Source of the DNA: Phylloscopus collybita
Lineage: Eukaryota; Chordata; Aves; Passeriformes; Phylloscopidae
Direction: 5' to 3'
Length of the DNA: 64,000 nucleotides
Assembly (NCBI GenBank): GCA_027886175.1
Contig: JAJNNQ010000018.1
Span: 22,239,001-22,303,000, forward strand
The translations under genes and the position numbers were made by a program. How positions within the stretch are numbered: position 1 is the first letter of the stretch; each line of letters begins with the position of its first letter. Below the pieces are notes generated by a model. That model saw only the letters and a list, made by a program, of their open reading frames with translations. It did no database searches and was not told the origin of the DNA. Below are positions 13,121 to 26,500 of the stretch, in pieces.

Positions 13121-14668
13121 TTTTTGATCAGTAGCAGCAAGTTTAAACCAAAGCTGTTCACAAAACTCTGCATTCCCCAACCCGCACATCAGATATTTTC
13201 CACAACGAAAAGGGAGAGTTTTGAAGTTTTTACAGTACAGCAAAACACACACACCATTCCCTGCCCAGCTTCAGCAAATCTCTTTTCTAAATATGCCAGA
13301 CACATATTTATGTGCTCTCAAACGCTATGTGGAGCAGAGCCTGGAACATCAATCTTTCAGCAACAAAAACATAGTCCTCTCCCAACAAGCCTGTGTAACT
13401 GTTCTTCCTAGGGGTGACTGCAGAGCCTCAGACCTCCACGGTTGCCTGCACACACCTCCCTGACTCCATAGCCCCAGCTAGGAAAACTGTTTACATCCCA
13501 GGCTCACTGATCTGTGTATATTCCAAAAATATAGAGTTTTGGGGGGGTATTTTGCTTATGTCTTCCTGTGTGAACTTCTCACACCCTAAACCTAATGCAC
13601 CCACCCAACAAATTAGGGTCACATCTAGAAAGATTATAAAACCAGTGTCAGTCTCAGACTCTAAGAATAGGACCAATGGCAACTCATGTTTTTAACACCT
13701 GTAGTTGATGTCAGCCCCCTCTCCCTTTACAAAAAGAGAAGTCCTGCCAAGAGCTAGAGCTGTTGCAGGGCATGTCGTGCAGGCAGGCGTGTCACAGTGT
13801 TCTGTTGGAGGGCAGAGTGTGCTCACAGAAATGGGCAGGGAGCATGTGCTGGGAGCATCATGGCCTGCCTGCAGTGCTCCTGGAGGAACATGACATGGGT
13901 TATGGAAGTGTTTACTACCAAGAGGAGAAAAATGACTGCAGGACTGTAACTAGTGGAATTAGGGCAGACAAAGACATACTGCTTCCTTCTTTAGTGATCA
14001 TAAAACTTTGCTGGTGTTATGATCAGGAGTGCATGAAACACCATCTCCCATACCATACATGTGTCTCCATATGGCCCCATGGTGATTCTCTCCAAACTGA
14101 GAAGGTCATGCTTCCTATTCAGTCTGCCAGCAATAAAGATCATTAAGGCCACTTCTTAGATCAACCATAAAGTCACAGACCAGCACTTAGCAAAGGCAAT
14201 GAGTAACATATTTTGATGCTGAAGAGCTTCTGAGACAGGCTGCCAGCTGACCCCAGCTGTCCCAGCTCCTCCTGCAAGGGCTCAGCTGCAGATGAGGGGT
14301 TTTGCTTTCCTGATGCTCTGTCTGTCTGGCAGGGGGCTACTGCTGTTACACACTGGGTGTCCCCACCTCCTCCCCAGGAAACGAGGGCATCTCCTTAAGT
14401 GGCTGCCCAAGCAGGACATTGAATAATTTTGGTACAAGACAGAATGAGCTCCTCTGCACCTCATCTGGGGAGATGTGGGTCCTTGCAGCCTAAGTGGACG
14501 CACCACAGGGACGGGGCACAACTATGCTTTTCTTATCAATGCACTCAAGGGGGGAAAGGGGACCCCTGGGGCAGACTATCTCTGCAGCTGGCCATTCTTC
14601 CTCTCCCATCTCTCGCCCACGGCAACTCCCAGCGATGCTCCCAACACTGGCTGTGCCCCTGCTGCTTG

Positions 14669-14760
14669 AGTTAATTACAGTAATTATACCTGTGCTCTTC
14701 AGCTCCAGCTCACTTCTGTTGTCACTTCCCTGCCCATTCATTTGCAAATCTAATCACCCC
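14669..14760. promoter_or_regulatory. Octamer and TAAT cluster
   Basis: A perfect ATTTGCAAAT octamer (POU-type site) lies at 14740-14749, close to GAGTTAATTACAGTAATTA at about 14668-14686 and a TAATC core at 14751. The cluster could bind POU and homeodomain factors. There is no other support. Confidence 0.3.
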
Positions 14761-17124
14761 GTGGATTTTTTTTCAAAAGAAAAAGGGGCAGGGAGAGCAA
14801 GGATACAAATGAAAAAAGAAAGCATGATTCCTGCAACAACTATACGCCAGAAACTGAGGCGCCATTGAGCAGTACATGGGGTTTTATTTAGTGACCCTGT
14901 GAGGGCTGCACGCTACCCCTAGTTCTGATAGATAAAGGCCTTTACTGGGTTACAGCAGTAGAACAGAGTGGGGAATAAAGAAAGAATTGCATCAGCCTCC
15001 CCCAGTACCTGCCAAATTGCCTCAAGATACTGCCTGGTACTGGAAAGCTCACTTGCAAAAAGGCAGGAGAGCTTCCTGGGCATCCAGTGTTCCCAGCACA
15101 GCAGGATGCCCACATGGGCACCATGAACCCCCAGCAACCACTCTGCTTGGTGTGAGTCCTACCCATTTCTTGGCCAGGTTTTATGTGTTCAAAGGGTGCT
15201 GCAGGATCAGCTGTGGAAACAGAAATCTCTTTTCATGCCTGGGAGGCTTTCCAGCAGTGACCCTGGAAGAGCTGTGGCTAGAAGCATGTACTTCAGGTCA
15301 CCTGTCTGATAAGGATAGATTTGAGGTCAATCCTTTGAACACAGAGGGGGGAAAGTGTAACCAGAAAAAAAATGGGCAGAAATGGCTTTCTAATTGTTTG
15401 CAGGTGCTCTGAAGAAGAAGAGAAAGCAAGAAGAGGAAGCTGTGATGTGCCCTGCCAGCTGACACGGGGACCAGTGTTACATTGCTGCCAGGCAGCAAAG
15501 GAGAGCAGATGAGTTTTGTCACCCAGTACTGTGTATACGGTTTTGAGGAGAAAAATACAAAACTGTTATTTTTGCCTTTTACTGCCAATAGATACAGCGA
15601 CAGAGAGTGAGAGGCAAAGGGACAGCCTGGTTCCTTTGCACTAAGTGCAGCAATTTAATTACACTGCACTGAAGCATTTTCACACCAGCCATTACACCAG
15701 TTGTTCTGTGTAGCCACACACTTCGGAGCTTGTTCACAGCATCATCCCAGATGCCAGAATTTCCCACTGTGCGATGACACTTCAGTACCAGGGCTTCTTT
15801 TTCCCATTGACCATGCTAGAAAAGCAGCCCAGGGGCTGCAGATGTCCAGGAGGCTGAGAAGCCTAGGATAAACCAATTCCCTGATAAAGTACCAGAAGTA
15901 TTTAAGAAAATAGTTGATGATTCTCATTACCAGAGTAAATGTTTCTTATCACTATATGCTTTGTACACAAAATATTTATTGTTTTGCATATCTGCATAGG
16001 CAAGAGAGTACTTTTCTGGACAGGAGCAAGAAATAGAAAGGCCTTCTGATCATGGACAAGAAGAGAGGTAGTCAGGGAAACATGTTAGAACTGTAAAGCA
16101 TTTCTATTTGCAGTTAATATCCAACTGGAATATTTTCGATGAAGTGAAAGCGACAAATTCATTTTAATGTAACAGACAGGAAAATGCAAAACCCCCAAAG
16201 TAATGCCTTTTTTCCAGGTAAGACATATGAAATGAACACTACACTGCAAAACATGTAACTGCAGCATGGCAAACTAAAGGGTCTCCTTTAGGTGACATGC
16301 TCAAAAGGGTTTTCTGTCTCCCGGGGAGCTGATTGCTGGGGGAGGAGAGAGAGGACCTACAATTAGGTTGATTAAAATAGTGGTCCCAGCATGGCCTGTT
16401 CTTCACTGTTGCCAGGAGACTAGAAGGCTAGGATGAACAGTTCAAACTTTTTGTAACAAAAATAGGTGTTTACTTCCACACCATGTGATCTTGGCCCTCT
16501 CTAAGGCTTAGCATTCTCCATTAATTCACAAAAATTAAAAAAAAAATATCAACCCAACTTCACTTTCTTAGACTTGTGTTAAGATGGATTTACCATGTTC
16601 AAAACTGCACCAATTCTTCCCTGCCTCCATCATCCCAGCCCAGTACCAAACTCCAGGCTCTATATTAACTGTTCAGTGGCTGTTCTTTCACTTTTTTGTA
16701 GCAATAATCTTTCTTTCAGATCTGGGCCCTAGAACCCAGTAAGCAGGTCTGTTCTAGGTTACTAGTCCCCTCCACAGAATCTACATCTGAAGCAAAAGCT
16801 GGGCAGGTGGCTCAGCTGATGGGTGAGGACACTGAGATGTGCAGCCATTCACAGGTTATTTGGTGGACATGCACTATCCTCAGTCAGTGACTTATGCTGG
16901 GAAGAGTTAGTCACCTCCTGTAATACACCAGGAAACAGAGTATCCTGATGGAGAAACCAAGCCAGGCTATCTTACCAACTTGCTTCATTTCCCCCCCCAC
17001 TTTTCCCAGATGATACAGGAGTAAAAGGAAACACGAAGTATATTGGTGGGAGAAGGTTATAGTCCAAAGTGAAGCCGTACTTTTTCTTCAAATCCCTTTT
17101 CATTAGCATCCTAAAGCATCCAGA

Positions 17125-17173
17125 AAAAAAACCCAAAACCCAAAACAACAACAAACTAACAAACTAAAAAATA
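17125..17173 (+). repeat. A-rich low-complexity tract
   Basis: A-runs with CCC, CAA and CTA interruptions. No neighbouring retroposon body is recognisable. Confidence 0.6.
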
Positions 17174-17735
17174 ATCTCCAGTAGTAGCTGTTCCAAAGTT
17201 CTGATTTTGAAGATCCTTATGCATTTGAAGCATTTGATTTAGGCCCTTTGCTTCAAGGTAGGTTTTGTCTTTGCTAAAGCCAAGAGAATTAATAAAATTT
17301 AGCCAATATGCCTTTTCTAAGGCTTTCACTTGTTGTATCCGTTACTACAAAAACTGTACACGTCAAGCAATGTGTTTGCTTTTTAACACCCCAATGGATG
17401 ATAAAATCCTGAAGCAGGTGGCAAGGGGCTGTGATAGATGGATGGATAGCAGGCATCACAGGGTTTTAGAAAAGAAGGATAGAGATGACAGTGAAGGTAG
17501 AAGATTGCAAAAGTAGCAGCAAAATTAGCTGAAAGCTGAAGTCCCTGCTACAAAAATACTGTATATGCAGGGTTTGAATGCCAAAAGAGAGAGGATCCTT
17601 GCTCCTATTAACACAGCAGCAATCAGGCAACAGCTGGAAAGAGGCATTTAAACCTCCCTGTGTATCTGTGTTGCAACACAGTGCATAATTACTCATCATG
17701 CTCCTTTCCACAGCCTACACAGGCTGCCTGGTGGA

Positions 17736-18715
17736 ATTCATAGAATCACAGAATGGTTTGGGCTGGAAAGGACCCTAAAGATCACCTAGTTTCAACTCTC
17801 CTGCCATGGACAGGGACACCTTCAACTAGACCAGGTCAGTCAGAGCCTCATCCAACACGGCCTTGAACACTTCAAGGGATGGGGCATCCACTACTTCTCT
17901 GGGCAACCTATCCCAGTGTCTCACCACCCTCATAGTAATGCATTTTTCCTAATATCTAAACCTACTCTCTTTCAGTTTGAAGCCATCCCCCCTTGTCCTA
18001 TCACTATGTGATTTTGTCAGAAGTCCCTCCCCATCTGTCTTGTAGGCTCCCTTTAGGTACTGGAAGGCTGCAATTAGGTCGTCCTGATGCCTTTTCTTTT
18101 CCAGACTGAACAAATCCAGTTCTCTCAGCCTTTCCTCATAGGGAAGGTGCTCCATCCCTATAAAGAACTTGGCCCTTCACTGGATGTACTCCAACAGGTC
18201 CATGTTCTTCCATGTTGGGGACCCCAGAGCTGTACACAGCACTGCAGGTGGGGCCTCACCAGAGCAGAGGGGCACAATCCCCTTCCTCACTCTGTTGGCC
18301 ACGCTGCTTTGGTTGCAGCCCAGGATACAAACTGTCTCTCTGGGCTCCAAGACTTAGGTCATGTCCAGCCTCTCACCCACCACCACCCCCAAGTCCTTCC
18401 CAGCAGGGCTGCTCCCATTCTGCCCATCCCCAGCCTGTGTTGATATCAGAGGTTGCCCCAACCTGGGTACAGCCCCTTGTACTTGACCTTGTTAAACCTC
18501 ATGAGGTTCCCATGGCCCCACTTCTCGAGCTTATCCAGATCCCTCTGGATGCCATCCCATCCTTCAGGTGTGCCAACCACACCACTCAGCTTGCTGTCAC
18601 CTGCAAATTTGCTGAGGGTGCACTTGATTCCTTCATCTATGTAATTAATAAAGATATTAAATAACACTTGTCCCAATACAGACTCCCAAGGGACACCACT
18701 TGTCAATTGCTGTAC
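17736..18715 (-). mobile_element. CR1 LINE, 5'-truncated, about 980 bp, reverse orientation
   Basis: On the plus strand the element starts with TCATAGAATCACAGAATGG, the reverse complement of the CR1 terminal repeats, followed by the standard CR1 3' UTR phrases. On the minus strand 18706-18446 remains open for 86 codons and encodes the end of the reverse transcriptase, including [19 protein letters not shown]. The catalytic FADD box reads FAGD here, so even this part is inactive. The element is cut off at its 5' side near 18715. It is the best-preserved CR1 in the window. Confidence 0.93.
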
Positions 18716-21700
18716 TCTGTAGCCACTTCAGCACGGCTTGGCTGCGAAACTCCTTGGATACCATCCGGATCAGGCAGAGAGGAATTCACACAAGTACCTA
18801 AAAGCTTCCTGACTAAATCCAATCATGTGCATGAGGCCTTCATAGTCACCACACCAAGCTTGCTGCTTGCTTGTACTCTTGTGGAGATATGGCACCATTC
18901 ACAGGGATCTCTAGCCAGAGAAAGAGGGCAAGCAGCAGGACTGCTACCCCAAAGTCTGGTTTGGTCCTTAGTCTTAAGGCACTTCATCACATTCAGACTG
19001 GACAGCAGCCCTGTTGTGGCCCTTCCCTGCATTTGCTCCAACATATACACCCAGTACTGTGAACAAGGATTTCTGGCAGACAGATCCAGGAATCTTTGGA
19101 GGGGCTCAGATGGGAGCATGAGAGCACAGCCACATTACAGGAGGATACAAACCCACTATTAATAGCACTAGAAAAAGAGCCTCAGGTTTCTCACCAGCAT
19201 TTTAATAGGACTGTTTCTGCTTAAAAACCACCTTGACTGGATGTCAAGGACACATTATAAAGGCAGGTCAATCCAGGTGTGAAGCAATGTAGCATAGAGA
19301 TAGCAGCTAGAAGAGTGCCAGAAGCAAAAAACTAGGAACACACCCCAGAACCTTAAGCCCAGCAAGCTCACAGTGGAATCACAAAATGAATTGCTTCCTA
19401 CAACCTCAGATGCTAATTATTTGTGTGTTTTAATTTTTGTACTTAGCATTCTTCTCTCCAAATTAAAGTAAATCTAATTTAATGCCCCCACACAGACTCC
19501 AAGCATCTTTTTCCTTGAGAGCTTTTGCTGCTAGCCAGCACCTAGATATCATAGGAGGAATAGTATAATTTTAACTCCTATGTGGCTTTTGTCTTCATGT
19601 TGTGAAGACACTGAATTGTGTAACAGGCCTTCAGTCATGTCTATTAACTAGATATAGCTATTTACCCTTCAACAAAAGCAATTGGTGGGGTAACAGAGCC
19701 CAAAGAGATGGACCACATGTTAACAGCATCCAATAGATGCTTCTTAGGTTCATTTCCTGACTCTGCAAGAAGGGAGAATCAGCCATAGAGCTCAAGGGTG
19801 CATTTCTAGCTTACCCTCATAAATTCCTATCTATTTACAAACTCTTCTTGGATAGGCAGCCTCAGAGCCTTGCTTATATTCCTTCTGTCTTGGATATTGT
19901 TCATTCCTCAAGTTTCCAGAGAGTCCTTGTGGCTAAGACAAAAGATTTAAAAGTCAAGATTGCTTTGTAGGGTCTGCAAAACCAAAAGCTGTTATTTAGC
20001 ATCTTGACATCCAAAACCTATTTTGCCACAGATTCCTATCACTTCACAGAAACTCTTTGCTTCCACCTTGATGACCTTTGCCACTGATGGTAGGAGAGGA
20101 GGACATTTGTCTCAGCAGATAAATGGCTTCACAGATACAGGGGAATCTGTGAGGTAGATTATTGAGTAGCTGACACAAGGGGGATTAACAAGAGTGTATG
20201 GGTTATCTTCATAACAAATACAGCCTGCCACAGACCTCCATATTTAAGAGCAGCCTCTCAGGGTCAGTAGGCTTGGTAGCTTTGGTGAGTCAATAAGACC
20301 TAGTACTAGTCTCAGCAAAAGTGTCAGATACTGCTTAATAAAATGTGGTTTATGTTTTGAGTGTGGCAGACATGTTTCTACTGCAAGCTTCTCCTCACAT
20401 GGCCAAATTCTTTCGAAGACCAGGGAGGAAAACAGAGGTGCTGATAAGCCAACAGGCAGCAAAGTTTTTTGTCTGTGTTAAGCAATGCATTGATGCACTC
20501 AATCAAAATTCTCCTCAGTGACATGGAGTGAGGAGGAATACAGGCTGGCAGAGACCTGCACAAAACACAGCTCCCTCCAGAAGTCTCTGCACTGCTTTGC
20601 TTTTCTCACACTTCCCCACAATTGTCCTCAGCTGCCATCACACACCATCCCATGCCCACAACCAACATACAAGACAGAATGAAGGTCCCTTCATGTACTC
20701 ATTGTCAGGCTCACAAAGTTGAAGAAAAGATACACTATCATATTCAAAAGCCACCACCATCTCCAGGAGTCGCACTTCCACTAGCCACCCTTGCCTTGTT
20801 GTTTTCCAGACAAAGAAACAGGCAAATACTCGCCTTTCTCCAGGTCACCAGACAAAACAACCCTGCTCATTGGGACATCCTCCCTGCTCTGGGCTCTTCC
20901 CCCTGCCCCTTCTTCCCTTCCTTCTTCACATTGTCCACTTGCTACACCAAATGAGCAACCAAAGTCTTCAGCAGATGCATCATTAACTTCAGCAAAAGGC
21001 AACCAGAATCCAGAGCTGCAACCTCTTTGTAATTTATAATGAGTTGATGGAAAAATATTTCTGGCTGATTAGAATCTTTAGCAATTTCCTGACTATTTTG
21101 AGTGGAATATGGCTGGTCTGCTCTTTTGTCCCAGCCATAACTGCAGGACAGCTTCTAGTACACTGCACTTACCTTCAACCCAGCAGGAAGAGTATTCTCA
21201 TTCTTCCCCTTCTGTGCCACACCCTGACAACAGCAAAAGAAAAACACTGCTGGTATTAATATATCAGCTCTTGCTGTAAATCAGGGTTAAACTTTCTGCT
21301 GCTTGGGAAAAACCTTTAGTCATCAGCAATGTCACCAAAGACGTCAGACAAAGACTCTGAGTCATGTTGCAGCAGAGACCGTGCTGTGGTTGGGGGTTTT
21401 AAGACCCTTTAACAAGTGCTTGGAACCAAGATGCTCCTTTTCCCTTGTACTGTACCTATTAAAAAATTGTTCGCAATGGGTACTGTTGAGTAATTCCACT
21501 TGCAGAGGAAAACTGCAAAATAGGTATTTACCAAAAAACATGTAGTCAATGCTGAATGGTAACCAGAGGGCTGGGGACTCCCAAGGCTGAAATGCAGCTC
21601 AGGAGCTATCACACTTTCCTCAGATATCCTCCTTCTAGCAGCTGCAGGAGGAGCCAGAGAGGCCCTGACAGCAAATGTTCTGTCATCCCAAAGGGGATCC

Positions 21701-22261
21701 CTGCAAGGTGGGCTGTGGTGCATATGCAAGGCATATCTGAATCACATTGAGAGTTTTCTTGTCTTCTTTCAGCTTGGAACTACAGACGTCCCCACAAAAC
21801 CCTGTCCCTCCACAGCCTCCACATTTCCCCAGCACTGCAGGCCCACCAGGCAATGGCAATCAACAGAGCCAGACCCTCTCCACCCCCCCCCCATATTTAA
21901 AGTCTGGGACTTTATACATGAAGAGTCCTCCACCTTCATCTCCTGTCCACTGTCTCCAATTCAAGGCCCTCAACTCCTCCTCCTTCAAATTCTTCAGACA
22001 AAGCCCTTGCAGCCTGAGCTCTTGACTTTCTCTCCAAAAGCCATGACAGACAGTTCTTCTCATCAAGTGATTCCTTCTTCCACAAGGACCAGCAGCATCT
22101 TTTCTCTAGCTCCCCAACATCCCAAACACCAGGCCAGTGAGTGGGAGGGGACAGGAGAGGTTCTCCAAGCCCAAATTACTTTATAACACAACTGATGCTC
22201 TTGGCATGGAAATTGGTTTAAATTAGTCCCTCATAATTATACAGAGGTAGATTTTGAAAAA
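18716..22261. other. Intergenic, no gene seen
   Basis: The 164-codon plus frame at 18668-19162 starts inside the CR1 copy and runs into unique sequence without a protein-like pattern. The remainder has no recognisable gene or repeat. Confidence 0.55.
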
Positions 22262-22486
22262 GGGAAGGAAGGAAGGAAGGAAGGAAGGAAGGAAGGAAGG
22301 AAGGAAGGAAGGAAGGAAGGAAGGAAGGAAGGAAGGAAGGAAGGAGGGAAGGAGGGAAGGAGGGAAGGAGGGAAGGAAGGAAGGAAGGAAGGAAGGAAGG
22401 AAGGAAGGAAGGAAGGAAGGAAGGAAGGAAGGAAGGAAGGAAGGAAGGAAGGAAGGAAGGAAGGAAGGAAGGAAGGAAGGAAGGAA
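22262..22486 (+). repeat. (GGAA)n tetranucleotide array, about 225 bp
   Basis: This is an almost pure GGAA/AAGG array of about 56 units, with a central block of about four GGAGGGAA variants near 22343-22374. One strand is all purine. It stays open in translation on both strands (EGRK-type and FLPS-type repeats), but this is a product of the repeat, not a gene. Confidence 0.98.
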
Positions 22487-23509
22487 CTCAGTCAGTCTTG
22501 GCTCCAGCATTGATGCAGCTGATGAAGTGTCCAGGGTTCTGGGGGCACACACCTGGGCTTTGTGGGGGTATCTCTGCATAGATAAATGTTCCTCACCCTG
22601 GAGCAATGTTTCTCTTTCTATGCAAATTAGTTAAAATGCACAGTTCATTTCTTTTTGAAAATGGGTCAGAAGTTTTTGGGGGTCTTTGGTGGTCTTGATC
22701 TTTCCCTACAGGACTGACCATGGCTCAACAGTCCATGACCACTTCTTGACCTCATACCTGCACTTGCACTGTACTGTGTTGTGCTTATCTCCAGGAGCCA
22801 GAAAAAAGCATATTTGTCCCAGAAAAGCACTGCCTTACCTTCATATTGCCCCTTTCACCAGCCATATAGTGTTCTTGTTCATTTGCACAGCATGTACTTA
22901 CCAGTAGTCCTTGCTTGGCTCCATGACTATCTGGCTGTTGGTGTTTGAGACATGCATATTAGCCCCTTATCTTCTGGACTTCTACAATACCTTTACTGTA
23001 TTTTTGAAGACACTCTAGAATTTACATGCAGTTGACTGGAGCAACTAAACTGATCTTGGGAACTGAGATGCCTCATATGGTCTTGGTGATTCAACTCCAG
23101 CCCACATAACTTAAGTGCCTAAGATGATCTGGTGATGTGATGGAGCCAAGTGATTCATATGACATGGGAGGCTCAGACAGGACACCTTGGTGACCACTGT
23201 GACTCAGTCTTTGCCACTGTTGCATCACAAGGAATGGCTGGGCCCAGAAAGACACAGTCAGTTGGGTAGTCACTGTGCCCTGCATTGGTTATGACAGCTT
23301 CAAAGTACTCAGGCACAGCTGCAATATATGTAAATAGATACATATATATTCATAAATGTTAAGAGATACAAACGTTCTTGTTAAAAGTTTAGACCTGTTA
23401 TAATCCGAAGTATAAAGCAGGAAGAAGTTGCTCCATTTGGCAAGTTTTAAGTGTTGTCCATTTGTGTGGCTTTTCTACCTCCCTCTGCACCAGCCAGAAA
23501 GAACTACTT

Positions 23510-23580
23510 TTAGAGGCTGCAGGCTGGACTAGATGGAGCACTGGTCTAATCTGGCCATTAAGATTCCAGTCTTATGGTAC
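23510..23580 (+). mobile_element. Ancient CR1-like 3' end fragment
   Basis: The stretch GGCTGGACTAGATGGAGCAC, then TGGTCTAATCTGGCCATTAA and ending in TCTTATG, resembles the 3' end of old CR1 lineages that are common in turtles, crocodilians and birds. It is only about 70 bp, so the call rests on a short pattern. Confidence 0.55.
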
Positions 23581-26500
23581 AACTGTGGTTTTAATTGTAA
23601 CTAGTGCTAATATTTTGAATTACTTTTTTCCATCCATTATCCTTTAGTCTGTATAATGCCAGATATTTGGAATGTGTAGTTTTTCCTTCCAGTAAAAGAG
23701 AACTAGAAGATTTGTGCCTGAGAATAGTGGTACAGCCCTGGAGCAGAGGTGGTGAAGAGCCTGCAAGTGCTCTCAGAGACCTCAGTCCAGGACTGATGTG
23801 GATTTCCCTTTGAATTGACATCAATGAAAACCTACAACAGAACAGAGGTGCTTACAAGGCTCTCACTTTAGATCTCTTGACTCTGCCCCAAACCTTCCAA
23901 AATCTCTGTGCCATATCATATCCTTATGTGGCCAAACAAAAGAAAAATAAATTGAAAATAGTGTGTAGTGGGATCACCCATTGGCACATACCATGACAAT
24001 ATAAATGTTACCTTGTCTCTTGACACTAGTTATTCAATTTTAAACTCAGACATTGATACTCAGGACTTGCAATGCTTTCAACCCCTATATATCAAAGTCC
24101 TTCTGTGAAATGAGAGATGCTGTGTAGGCTGCTAGAAGCCGAGAGATAACCTGTTAAGATTTGGAAATAGTGGCTAATATACTCACTGACCCAGCTGCAG
24201 ATCAAAAAAGTGAAAAAAACCCCTCTGCCCAACATACAGCTGGTTTGGTGTGAAGCCCAGAATGGCTTCCTTGGATTAATGTAGTATGGAGCTCAAAAAC
24301 AGCTTTATGTGAATACTGTAGTAACATAGAGCTACCTTTGTAACCTAAATTCCCCATTTCTTAATAGAGCCTCAAGCAGAATCTGTTGTTTAAGTCCATA
24401 AGGCATAATATACCTGCCTGAGCACTTCTCACTGCCATCCCAATACAGGCAACGAGGTCAGAGATTAAACAGCACTCTGCTCCCCAACCTCTCCCATATG
24501 TAACTCTGCAGTGTGTGTGTATTTATAGGCAGAGGCTGCAGTGTCCCACTGTGGAGAGATCAGTGGGCAGATGTTTCCCATTGAATATGTGAGAAATCAA
24601 TGACAAAATGAGGGTGCTGGAGGAGGCTGAGTCCCATCCTGCTGTAATAAACCCTGTCATCTTCTGTCTCTCCTGACCAAGCAAGAGCCCTTGACACTTT
24701 GCTATATGCTTTTAATTTCCCTTTTGCTTCCTCTTCCCCTCCAAGCCACACTGTTTTCTCTTAGAATTGCTCACCCCCTCCTTTTCCAACTGTTGTCCAT
24801 GCTCAAAGTGATTAACTCTGCCCCCTTCTCTGGGCCTGTTCCTCTGAAGATTACTGTCTCATGCTTGGAATGGATAATCCATCAACCAAATGGCCTGCTG
24901 CCACCCAGGGGTCTGTTGCAGTCCTTTGGCACTAGTGCTAGAAGGTCTCTGACTGCACAACCAGTGGAGCGTGGAGAAGGCAGCACACTGGGAGCAAGAC
25001 CAGCACAGGCTGGAGTCCAGTGTTTCAGCCAGCATGTGCACGCATAAAAATCAGCACACATATGCACACTCATACTAGCAGCTCCACAGCCTCAAATCTC
25101 AGAATATGGCTGGAAGAGGAGAACAGGAATGAATTAGCTGTAAAGAGACAACTTGCATGCTCTCACATTCCAGTGGCCTCTATTAAATCAGGAGGGGAAA
25201 CTCTCCTTGCTAAGAGCCTGGTAGTTTTCAGATCCCTTATGGAACCTGAATAGTGTTATTATCTAAAGCAAATATGAAAGTGAGCTGGAGCTCAACATCA
25301 TGCCCATGCTGAGCCCAGATCGTGTGATCACACGGGGTTCCCTGAGTCCTGTTCTTGCAATGCTCTAAGACTTCCCTGCCAGAGTTGGTGCGTTGGATGG
25401 TTGAAAAACTTCTGGCCTGGTGATGTCATTGCAGACTTGGCTTTCCTCATAGCCTTGACAAAATGCCTCCAAGCCTGACTGCTGTGCCTGTCCCAGCTGC
25501 CCAGGCTGAGCAGAAATCTGAGTTACACCACTATTAAAGACTATTGAAGTGATCCAAACCACACCCAACATCTCTCCACAACAAGGACAATTGATAAGCA
25601 ACATCAGCATCTTTCCAACATAGCCCAAACCACAGCCATGTCTCTTTCAGCCTGGAGAGGCAAACCAAGTATGAGAGAAACATTATTGCAGAGTGGGCTG
25701 AGAAGGAAGGGTGCAGCAAGAAAAGTAACAGGGAAATGACTCGGCACATGGGTCTACCATGCAGACTGCTTTGGGCAGGTGGGCACAGCCCTACCAGCTT
25801 CATGCAGATAAGATGGGGCAACATCTGCCTTGTGGCTAAAGCAGGGACCAACGGGAAGCTGTGCCCTGTGCTGTAAGTCCCTCCCTGTGTCTTGTTTGCT
25901 GTGCCCACAGCACCAGCCAGCAGTGCTGCGAAGAGATGGCACACAGGCTTTCAGTGTAGCAGAAACCGGGGAGAAATCGGGCTCAGAAAACCCACTGCAA
26001 GTGGAACAAATGCGCGAGAGGCAAAGTGCAAGACAAAAGCTTCTTAATGGGAGTAGGGCTAAGCTGGCCAGGCTGCTGGCAGAGTGAATGGGCATCTGGC
26101 TGATATAACAAGCCATTTAAGAAATCCATTTTCCTCTACTTTTCACCATTTTTTCTTTCTCTTTTTTTCCTTTGTGTTTCCCTTATTAGTCATTCTTTTA
26201 AGGGGCAGACAGCTTATCCCATCCAGCTGCCCTAAAAGGAGGGACTGGGCTGCCTGAACTTCTACCAGTTTCCTACTGACAAGCATCTATTCAAATCCTT
26301 CTCCAGTTTCAACCAAGAGAGGCATACAGATCCCAGAGATAATTGAAGTCTTTTAGATGTAATGAAAATAGGTAGGTGGAGAGGGGAGAGAGGACTCTCT
26401 GAGAACCCCCACTGCAAGAGACTGCAGTGAGAGCTAAAATACCAGGTGCCAGCAGACCTTCCTGGAAGAAATCCGGTAACTACCACAGGCCATAGAAAAC

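Larger units (their letters stand above)
13121..17735. other. Intergenic, no gene seen apart from the octamer cluster and A-rich tract
   Basis: Apart from the octamer/TAAT cluster near 14700 and the A-rich tract at 17125, I find nothing with support. Short frames on both strands look like chance. Confidence 0.55.

Noticed and set aside
18668..19162. 164-codon plus-strand frame
   Set aside because: It starts in the antisense of a CR1 copy and continues into unique sequence with no protein-like pattern.
22223..22634. Open frames of about 126 codons on both strands (EGRK and FLPS repeats)
   Set aside because: They are translations of the GGAA microsatellite and have no independent support.
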